Source of the DNA: a virus
IMG/VR virus record: IMGVR_UViG_3300038701_000915
Coordinates: 1-36,052 of that record
Strand: one strand, 5' to 3'
DNA length: 36,052 nucleotides
Shown: positions 31,606 through 36,052 of the stretch, piece after piece
How positions within the stretch are numbered: the stretch's first letter is position 1
How the letters are laid out: every line of letters starts with the position of its first letter
The notes under the pieces: model-generated
The model's database searches: none
Told to the model about the DNA's origin: nothing
Seen by the model: the letters and a program-made list of their open reading frames with translations, nothing else
Position numbers and translations under genes: made by a program

Positions 31606-31980
31606 TTACTCCTTATTTTCTATATAGTTAATTCTTTCTAATAGTTTTTTGTTTTGTTTCTTTAGTCGTTCAACCTCTTTTGATTCGTCTATAGTGTTTT
31701 TATTGTAATAAGATTCGCCTAACAAAGCCTCTCTTAGATTCTCGAAGCCTTGCTCTCGTTGTTGTTGTGTTGCCCCGCTGTTTCTTTGCCTCTGTATTCG
31801 CTCCCATTCTTGTTGCGCCGCTTGTGCTTCCGCTATTCTTTGTGCTTCTAATTGGTCTATATACGCTCTATAACCCTCATAATCTGGCGTGTTATGCTTT
31901 AATAAAAACTTGAAAATAACAATAATTATAATAAGCATTAACCATAACCACCAAAAAAAAACTATATCATTACTTGGCAT
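31606..31980 (-). CDS. Membrane-anchored coiled-coil protein
   Basis: The 124-residue protein has an N-terminal membrane span (about 6-27, IVFFWWLWLMLIIIIVIFKF), then a Gln/Glu/Arg-rich helix (about 40-70) and a second coiled coil near the end (SKEVERLKKQNKKLLERINY). AAGGAGTAAAC precedes the start, the same leader as the next gene. Cytoplasmic coiled coil anchored to the inner membrane is likely. Function unknown. Confidence 0.65.
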   Translation of the reverse strand: MPSNDIVFFWWLWLMLIIIIVIFKFLLKHNTPDYEGYRAYIDQLEAQRIAEAQAAQQEWERIQRQRNSGATQQQREQGFENLREALLGESYYNKNTIDESKEVERLKKQNKKLLERINYIENKE

Positions 31981-31989
31981 GTTTACTCC

Positions 31990-32751
31990 TTAATTAAACT
32001 CGTTATATCCTTTGTTGTTTACTGGCATTTTAACCTCGTGATTGTGACGCTCTATAAAATGATGGGCTATATTAGTAAAATATTCACTATGTGCATTCTT
32101 ACCCGTCCTTGTGCTTTTACCATCGTTACATAAAACTTTCATCATCTCATGCACTAAAGTTTCATCTAGTCTACGCTCAATCGCATATAATGCTACATCC
32201 TTACCAAAAGCAATAGGATTGTCTTTATAAAAATCCACAAGGTCTTGATATATCACCCCCCATTGAGAGTTATTCTGCTGATTAGAACGCATAGTTGTTT
32301 CTTCTACTGTCACTCTCAAAGCTTTTTTACCACCAAGAAAGAACCGCTTAGCCCACAACCACAAACCAACAAATCCACCCGCACTCTTAAAAACAAAAAC
32401 CTTGCGACTTTCCTCTTTAAGCTCTGGGGGCTTAACCCCATTAATCCACATTGTTAAGTGATGCACAGCCTCATAATCCCACCAATCTTGAGGAGCTAAT
32501 ATACTTGCGCCTTTTTGGTGCTGCATCATATGTTCATCATGCGTCAATGGTATGCCACTATAAGGGGGCTTGGAGGCCACCCCCGAACCATTAGAAACAG
32601 TTCGGTGGTGGGCAGGGTCATTTCTACCGACGCCATCGTGAAACTCGCCATACAAACCAGTCAAAGCAGACGGCATGTACGAAAGCCACTTAAAATATTG
32701 CTCTGTACTCCCTTTTGCCTTTGCTTTTTCTAATAGTTTCTCTGGTATCAT
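31990..32751 (-). CDS. HNH-like and NinB-like fusion protein
   Basis: From ATG 32751 (four bases after the upstream stop) the product has 253 residues. Residues 30-82 (YGEFHDGVGRNDPAHHRTVS, then GIPLTHDEHMMQHQ) match DUF968-type HNH nucleases with H48-H49 and H71/H74/H78. Residues about 145-236 (VTVEETTMRSNQQNNSQWGV ... STRTGKNAHSEYFTNIAHHF) resemble NinB, a lambda-type recombination/ssDNA-binding protein. A linker with one hydrophobic stretch (125-140) joins them. The parts are usually separate genes, so this looks like a fusion acting on recombination intermediates. Confidence 0.68.
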   Translation of the reverse strand: MIPEKLLEKAKAKGSTEQYFKWLSYMPSALTGLYGEFHDGVGRNDPAHHRTVSNGSGVASKPPYSGIPLTHDEHMMQHQKGASILAPQDWWDYEAVHHLTMWINGVKPPELKEESRKVFVFKSAGGFVGLWLWAKRFFLGGKKALRVTVEETTMRSNQQNNSQWGVIYQDLVDFYKDNPIAFGKDVALYAIERRLDETLVHEMMKVLCNDGKSTRTGKNAHSEYFTNIAHHFIERHNHEVKMPVNNKGYNEFN

Positions 32752-32755
32752 TATA

Positions 32756-33256
32756 TTAACCTTTGTCTTTATCTCTCTTAATTTTATTAAGCTCTCTGTG
32801 TCGTATTCCATGACATTTTGTACAAAGCCACATCACCTCTAAAGGTTTGTTATAATCCTCATGGTGGCCATGTGGTACGCAACTAATTTTACACCTCTCA
32901 CAACAATCAGGTCTAATCACTTTACCGTTGGTAATACTTTTAGATATAAGTTGCCTTGCTTTATCTTTGTGCTTATTCTTAGCTCTATATTCCCGTAGTT
33001 TTTTTGCTTTCATAGCTCTATACTCTGGGTCTGTTGCGTATTTAACCTTTTCTCTAAGTAGTTTCTTTTGTTTTCTCTCCTCTGCATTAGGTCTATTTCT
33101 ATCATATTCCCTTACATGGGGTAATTTCGACCTAGACCTAGCATAAGATTTAGCGCACTCCTTACATTTATTTAATAATCCAAACTTCCCACCTTGCTGC
33201 TTGTAAAAAGCATCAAACGGCAAACTATTTTTACATATAGAGCATTCTTTTTTCAT
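32756..33256 (-). CDS. HNH endonuclease with N-terminal zinc finger
   Basis: The 166-residue basic protein has an N-terminal zinc finger (CSICKNSLPFDAF ... KCKECAKSYARSRSK), a long Arg/Lys helix, and a C-terminal HNH-type domain (CCERCK at about 117-122, HGHHEDYNKPLEVMWLCTKC, then HGIRH). The spaced cysteine pairs hold structural zinc. AGAGG lies six bases ahead. A free-standing homing-like nuclease or a packaging/recombination nickase are both possible. Confidence 0.8.
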   Translation of the reverse strand: MKKECSICKNSLPFDAFYKQQGGKFGLLNKCKECAKSYARSRSKLPHVREYDRNRPNAEERKQKKLLREKVKYATDPEYRAMKAKKLREYRAKNKHKDKARQLISKSITNGKVIRPDCCERCKISCVPHGHHEDYNKPLEVMWLCTKCHGIRHRELNKIKRDKDKG

Positions 33257-33328
33257 ACCAACCTCTTTATTTAAAAAGGTTATAATACAGCATAAAATTC
33301 GATACGTCTATAATTAAAATGGATCGGA

Positions 33329-33769
33329 TCAGAAAGGGATGCTATCCGAGTCAACATCTTCTTGCGGTTGATAGCCGTTGCTTTTATCCTCGTTATGCTT
33401 TTGGTAACCGCCTTGTGTATCGCTCTTACTATCCAACATAGTCATACTAGAGCCAAATCCTTGCAATACAACCTCTGTGCTATATCTTTCTACTCCACTT
33501 TGGTCTGTCCATTTGCGAGTCTGTAATGCGCCCTCTATATACAATTGACTACCTTTTTTAATATAAGATTTAATAACTCCAACTAAAGCTGGTGAAAAAA
33601 CAACCACACGATGCCACTCTGTTTTGGTTTTGCGCTCTCCTGTGTTTTTGTCTTTCCAAGATTCGCTTGTGGCAATAGATACATTTGCAATCTCGCGTCC
33701 ATCTTGTGTGCTTCTAATTTCTGGGTCTTGACCCACCCGACCGACTAAAATTACTTTATTTACTGACAT
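33329..33769 (-). CDS. ssb: Single-stranded DNA-binding protein
   Basis: The 146-residue protein is a bacterial-type [23 protein letters not shown], then [22 protein letters not shown] and [15 protein letters not shown] make the OB fold (1-110). A flexible tail ends in DSDSIPF, the tip that binds host repair proteins. It is downstream of the annealase and coats ssDNA during replication and recombination. AAAGGAG precedes the start. Confidence 0.95.
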   Translation of the reverse strand: MSVNKVILVGRVGQDPEIRSTQDGREIANVSIATSESWKDKNTGERKTKTEWHRVVVFSPALVGVIKSYIKKGSQLYIEGALQTRKWTDQSGVERYSTEVVLQGFGSSMTMLDSKSDTQGGYQKHNEDKSNGYQPQEDVDSDSIPF

Positions 33770-33936
33770 TATTTATTCTCCTTTTTAACTCTTTTCCCAC
33801 CTAACACACTTAACACTCCATACAAACAAATTGCAGAAGATGATTCTTCTTTTAAAGCGTCTAGAAGTGTGTTTATTTTGCTGATACCATTTTGTAGCCT
33901 TTCACTATCGGTTAATGGTTGTTTCTTATTATCCAT
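33769..33936 (-). CDS. 55-residue early protein
   Basis: [20 protein letters not shown] begins a helical chain with two cysteines, ending in a basic KRVKKENK. Its stop shares a base with the SSB start (TAATG), and AGGAG precedes its own start by nine bases. Function unknown; linkage to SSB suggests DNA metabolism. Confidence 0.55.
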   Translation of the reverse strand: MDNKKQPLTDSERLQNGISKINTLLDALKEESSSAICLYGVLSVLGGKRVKKENK

Positions 33937-33938
33937 TC

Positions 33939-34109
33939 TTATATCTCCTGTTCATTAATTAATTCTTTAAGTGTATCCCAATGTAATTTGGGAACTGGTA
34001 ATACATATTGAGACCGTTTCTCGGGGATAGTGATAATTATATATTCATAATCAGCATTACTCGCCCGTTCTATAAAACGAGTAACCCCCGCTTCATCTTT
34101 AACTTTCAA
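33939..34109 (-). CDS. 56-residue protein with TTG start
   Basis: The only usable start in frame is TTG 34109 (GGGGAG eight bases ahead), because a stop lies two codons upstream. The protein reads KVKDEAGVTRFIERASNADY and continues YEYIIITIPEKR with alpha/beta pattern. It overlaps the annealase stop by 11 bases. Function unknown. Confidence 0.5.
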   Translation of the reverse strand: MKVKDEAGVTRFIERASNADYEYIIITIPEKRSQYVLPVPKLHWDTLKELINEQEI

Positions 34110-34713
34110 GTTTTAACTCCCCTGTTATTTTAATAATTTGCTCGTTCAAGTTCTGGTAGTTCTTGCGTATCTTATCAAGACCTTTGCTATTTTCAGTCTG
34201 CAAGGTAAGTAACTCATCTTTTGTTTTAACCTCAACTAACTTCTTGGTATAACCATCTACAAAGTCAGTAGCAGCTTTTTGTTTTTCTTCTGCCGATAAC
34301 TCTGGTGTGGCAACATTAGTCTGATATTTATCATACAAAGCCAAGCCAAATGGATTACCAAACGTCATAAATGCACGCTTCATAGCATCTGTTTCAGCCT
34401 CTTTAGCAGCGCCCTCTATTGCATCAAATAAATCATTAGCAACTTGAGAGCCATGCCCCGTTCCTTCCCGTGTAACATCACCAACAGTAATAACAACTTT
34501 AGCTTCGTAGCCTACTTTAGTTTTGCCGTTATACTCATAGCGAGAAACCTCTTTATTATACTCTGTGCGCCTAGACCACCCATCAAAGTCAAAGATACGA
34601 TTAGCCTCAGCTATAGCGTGCCATCCTTCAATATACGATAAATTAGTACTACCTTTCTTGCGACTCTTAACGTGTTTTGGATCTAGTGTTTTATTCAGTT
34701 CTGTTTTGTTCAT
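34099..34713 (-). CDS. Rad52-family single-strand annealing protein
   Basis: The 204-residue protein has the Rad52/22 core: SYIEGWHAIAEANRIFDFDG, WSRRTEY, VGYEAKVVITVGDVTREGTG, HGSQ...AIEGAAKEAETDAMKRAFMTFGNPFG, closely matching the pattern of human RAD52 ([31 protein letters not shown]). It anneals complementary ssDNA, giving recombination-dependent replication or genome circularisation. The C-terminal helix (about 150-204) may contact SSB. It is in the leftward early operon with SSB and HNH-NinB. Confidence 0.88.
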   Translation of the reverse strand: MNKTELNKTLDPKHVKSRKKGSTNLSYIEGWHAIAEANRIFDFDGWSRRTEYNKEVSRYEYNGKTKVGYEAKVVITVGDVTREGTGHGSQVANDLFDAIEGAAKEAETDAMKRAFMTFGNPFGLALYDKYQTNVATPELSAEEKQKAATDFVDGYTKKLVEVKTKDELLTLQTENSKGLDKIRKNYQNLNEQIIKITGELKLES

Positions 34714-34789
34714 CTTCTTTGTCCTTTTCTATCCAATATTCTTCTTCTGTGTAACATGTAAAATAGTATTCTTCGTCGTTAAATTCCAT
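34691..34789 (-). CDS. 32-residue acidic peptide
   Basis: MEFNDEEYYFTCYTEEEYWI is followed by EKDKEDEQNRTE; about 40% of residues are Asp/Glu. It overlaps the annealase start by 23 bases and follows the membrane peptide by one codon junction (TAGATG), with GGAGTGGGG ahead. A host-targeting inhibitor peptide is possible. Confidence 0.45.
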   Translation of the reverse strand: MEFNDEEYYFTCYTEEEYWIEKDKEDEQNRTE

Positions 34790-34870
34790 CTACCCCACTC
34801 CTATAGCTAATAAAAATAAACCACAAAAAGTTACTACAAATAATGTAGATTCTGTTCTAGTTAGTTTCAT
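34790..34870 (-). CDS. 26-residue membrane peptide
   Basis: MKLTRTESTLFVVTFCGLFL and LAIGVG form one membrane span after a basic N-terminus. It starts inside the end of the preceding frame (14-base overlap) and is directly followed by the acidic peptide. The position in the first early operon suggests early action on the envelope. Confidence 0.45.
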   Translation of the reverse strand: MKLTRTESTLFVVTFCGLFLLAIGVG

Positions 34871-35009
34871 CTTTTTTGCCTCTTTGCAACATTACTAATA
34901 ACGCGTATTTCTCCGCACCTGTTAAATCCATCTTGTTAAGAAAACTCTTTTGAGCATCCTTGTTTTGCTTTTCAACTAGCTTAGTGGTTAGATCTATAAT
35001 ATTTGACAT
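34857..35009 (-). CDS. First gene of leftward early operon
   Basis: The 50-residue protein (MSNIIDLTTKLVEKQNKDAQ, KSFLNKMDLTGAEKYALLVM, LQRGKKDETN) is helical. It follows AAAGGAG and the early promoter at 35073. As the first leftward product it is likely made at once after infection. No family recognised. Confidence 0.55.
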   Translation of the reverse strand: MSNIIDLTTKLVEKQNKDAQKSFLNKMDLTGAEKYALLVMLQRGKKDETN

Positions 35010-35019
35010 TATCTTAACT

Positions 35020-35073
35020 CCTTTAATGTTCGTTGTGTATCCCTACTTTACCACTAACAATATTACCTGTCAA
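35020..35073 (-). promoter_or_regulatory. Early promoter with shared downstream block, copy 2
   Basis: On the minus strand TTGACA (35073-35068), 17 bases and TAAAGT (35050-35045) are followed by AGGGATACACAACGAACA. It matches copies at 2740 and 30169, and drives the recombination operon. Its -35 lies nine bases from the -35 of the opposite promoter at 35082. Confidence 0.8.
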
Positions 35074-35081
35074 CTACCTTT

Positions 35082-35110
35082 TTGCAATTTATTTAAAAAA
35101 CTTATATAAT
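35082..35110 (+). promoter_or_regulatory. Rightward promoter of VRR-NUC gene
   Basis: TTGCAA (35082-35087), 17 bases and a perfect TATAAT (35105-35110). Only six bases separate the -10 box from the ATG at 35117, so the transcript should begin at or near the start codon. It is divergent to the promoter at 35073. Confidence 0.75.
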
Positions 35111-35116
35111 ATTTAT

Positions 35117-35497
35117 ATGGCAAGAAAACAACAGCATGAAAGATTCAAAGTAAGACGACCATGTATAGCATATCTACGCAACATGATACGGCTACGTCAA
35201 TTAAAAAAGTGGGACGCAGTATACTGGGCATCACCGCCAGATCAAGGCGCTTTAACTATGCCACAGAAGATGGCAGCTAAGGCGGATGGTTATGAGGCGG
35301 GAGTCTTTGACCTTACTATAATAGGTGCTAGAAACGATTTAACTAAGGTCTGGTTAGTAGAATTTAAGTATGGCAAGAACACATACACAAAAGAACAAAA
35401 AGACGTTGTAGAGGCTTTTAATAACACTTTAGTAGATACTATACAGGTTAAGTCAATTGATGAGTTTCAAGAGTTTGTCGAAAATAACTTGAAATAA
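35117..35497 (+). CDS. VRR-NUC family nuclease, apparently leaderless mRNA
   Basis: The 126-residue protein (MARKQQHERFKVRRPCIAYL) has a compact VRR-NUC-type PD-(D/E)xK core: SPPDQGALTMPQKMAAKADG, GVFDLTIIG (D65), WLVEFKYGKNTYTKEQKDVV with E82, K84 and Q94. Such enzymes cut branched DNA (Holliday-junction resolvase-like) and suit the Rad52-SSB module. There is no ribosome site: upstream bases are ATATAATATTTAT, and the predicted transcript starts at ATG. A more distant upstream start (35033) would lie before the promoter, so is rejected. Confidence 0.82.
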   Translation: MARKQQHERFKVRRPCIAYLRNMIRLRQLKKWDAVYWASPPDQGALTMPQKMAAKADGYEAGVFDLTIIGARNDLTKVWLVEFKYGKNTYTKEQKDVVEAFNNTLVDTIQVKSIDEFQEFVENNLK

Positions 35498-35516
35498 TGG
35501 CACTTAATGTTATACT
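35489..35516 (+). promoter_or_regulatory. Promoter of candidate structured RNA
   Basis: TTGAAA (35489-35494), 16 bases and TATACT (35511-35516) overlap the end of the nuclease gene and point into a gene-free, hairpin-rich segment. Confidence 0.7.
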
Positions 35517-35522
35517 ATAGTG

Positions 35523-35652
35523 ATCTAAGATACTCCTTAGTCGGCTGGTACTTTACATGCGATTCGTTGTGGTTTCAAAAGCATTGTGCCAGCCATTCAG
35601 CTAATCACAATCTGTGACCAACTCCCCGACATTAGTGTCGGTGACATCTTTT
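35523..35652 (+). ncRNA. Candidate structured small RNA (about 130 nt)
   Basis: No reading frame of note lies here. Four successive hairpins can form: CTAAG/CTTAG (35525-35529 with 35536-35540); GGCTGGTAC/GTGCCAGCC (35543-35551 with 35586-35594, one G-U pair) with inner ATGC/GCAT (35557-35560 with 35581-35584) and a 20-base loop; TCACA/TGTGA (35605-35609 with 35613-35617); CCGACA/TGTCGG (35626-35631 with 35636-35641), then a short TTTT (35649-35652). A good promoter lies just ahead. Not a tRNA (main stem-loop only about 52 bases) and no Cas gene for a tracrRNA. Termination is weak, so the end is uncertain. Confidence 0.5.
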
Positions 35653-35690
35653 AGCTACACACTTATTGCATATACAATTATTTAGCTTAT

Positions 35691-35888
35691 TTATTGCTTC
35701 TCACGCTTTTTTCTCGTCCACCTTTTCACAGTATAGTAATGAGCATCTACGCTTTGAGGGGCGTCACATTCAGCGCAATCTAAAGAGCCGTCACTATATA
35801 TTATAAAGCTGCAATTACCACAATCACACGTCCATATAAAACGCTCTTTTTCGACAACACGCTCCTTTAAATCTATAATTTCTGCCAT
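35691..35888 (-). CDS. Small zinc-ribbon protein
   Basis: The product is 65 residues from ATG 35888 (MAEIIDLKERVVEKERFIWT), or 67 from 35894. It has CDCGNC then CAEC 15 residues later (IYSDGSLDCAECD), a one-knuckle zinc ribbon, and a basic tail (KRWTRKKREKQ). No good ribosome site is seen. It reads toward the RNA locus from the opposite side and may bind nucleic acid or RNA polymerase. Confidence 0.65.
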   Translation of the reverse strand: MAEIIDLKERVVEKERFIWTCDCGNCSFIIYSDGSLDCAECDAPQSVDAHYYTVKRWTRKKREKQ

Positions 35889-35910
35889 ATACATATTTTA
35901 TATTATAGTT

Positions 35911-35998
35911 AAAGAAAACCCATCGGGGTGCGCATATTCAGAGGCGTGAGGGGCATATTGAACGTGAACTGGTACGCATAGTGCGCTTCACACTTGTT
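35911..35998 (-). ncRNA. Candidate minus-strand structured RNA or leader
   Basis: The segment follows a good minus-strand promoter (36033-36005) and ends in ACCC-CGAT-GGGT (35929-35918) with TTTTCTTT, terminator-like. In between, on the plus strand GCGCATAT (35930-35937) pairs with ATAGTGCGC (35978-35986) with one bulge, enclosing a GCGT/ACGC pair. It could be a separate RNA or an attenuated leader of the zinc-ribbon gene. The four-base-pair terminator stem is short. Confidence 0.4.
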
Positions 35999-36004
35999 GT
36001 GCTA

Positions 36005-36033
36005 AGTATAAACTTTTCTCTTGATCTTGTCAA
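36005..36033 (-). promoter_or_regulatory. Minus-strand promoter at right end
   Basis: TTGACA (36033-36028), 17 bases and TATACT (36010-36005), close to consensus. The -35 is within the 27-bp end repeat, so the left copy also has a TTGACA box on the minus strand. Confidence 0.7.
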
Positions 36034-36049
36034 TCGTTGGTGATAAGGT
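36023..36049. repeat. 27-bp end repeat, right copy
   Basis: Exact direct copy of 2-28. It is followed only by CTC, which does not match the bases after the left copy, so the window does not close base-perfectly on itself. Confidence 0.85.
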
Positions 36050-36052
36050 CTC

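Noticed and set aside
35033-35116. Upstream extension of the VRR-NUC frame
   Set aside because: It would start before the promoter and span the -35/-10 boxes; MARKQQHERF is the natural start.
35523-35652. CRISPR tracrRNA or tRNA
   Set aside because: There is no repeat array or Cas gene, and the 52-base main stem-loop has no tRNA arms.
1-36052. Prophage with att sites at the end repeats
   Set aside because: No integrase, excisionase or host gene is seen; the end repeat fits genome ends better.

Overview
The window looks like an essentially complete genome of a small tailed phage of a Gram-negative bacterium. The virion module is built like that of P22-type podoviruses: terminase, long portal, scaffold, P22-type coat, gp4- and gp10-like head-completion proteins, three ejection-type internal proteins, and no tail tube or tape measure. 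The DNA is AT-rich by eye (not counted), genes are packed with ATGA, GTGA or TAATG overlaps, and good TTGACA/TATAAT-type promoters are frequent, so host sigma-70 polymerase probably reads it. A 27-bp direct repeat occurs at both ends (2-28 and 36023-36049), compatible with a circularly permuted molecule or short terminal repeats. I see no integrase, tRNA, primase, DNA polymerase or RNA polymerase; replication would use a replisome-organizer-like protein and a DnaB-type helicase plus host enzymes. A strictly lytic life style is plausible but unproven, because several small HTH regulators are present.

Layout. (1) 1-163: structured leader of the replication operon. (2) 164-2729: replication organizer, DnaB-like helicase and two unknown proteins. 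(3) 2740-6083: two promoter-led runs of very small early genes, many under 60 codons and missed by ordinary gene callers, including a 34-residue CxxC/CxxC protein and a 58-residue HTH protein. (4) 6260-18491: terminase, portal, scaffold, coat, head completion, a GNAT acetyltransferase and ejection proteins. (5) 18633-24487: tail fibre with an inserted carbohydrate-binding-like domain, a chaperone-like protein, a collagen-like fibre and a protein with two LamG-like lectin domains. (6) 24485-26889: lysis genes (membrane proteins, an M15 endopeptidase, a 3-TM holin), then a separately promoted secreted protein and a membrane microprotein. (7) 26864-35009, all on the minus strand: early/accessory operons encoding a transglutaminase-like lipoprotein protease, a Gly-X hexamer-repeat protein, a very acidic protein, a cytosine methyltransferase, Zn-finger/HTH regulators, an HNH-NinB fusion, HNH nuclease, SSB and Rad52-family annealing protein. 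(8) 35045-36033: a divergent promoter pair, an apparently leaderless VRR-NUC nuclease gene, a candidate structured RNA with its own promoter, a zinc-ribbon gene, and a second structured RNA/leader on the minus strand.

How the parts fit. One promoter element, whose conserved block runs from the -10 box about 15 bases into the transcript, occurs three times (2740 on plus; 30169 and 35073 on minus) and probably co-regulates the early genes. Rad52-family annealase, SSB, HNH-NinB, HNH and VRR-NUC form a recombination set. The most interesting uncharacterised items are the promoter-led structured RNA near 35523-35652, the shared early promoter block, the hexamer-repeat gene at 29125-29367, the highly acidic protein at 29778-30110, and the secreted or membrane microproteins.
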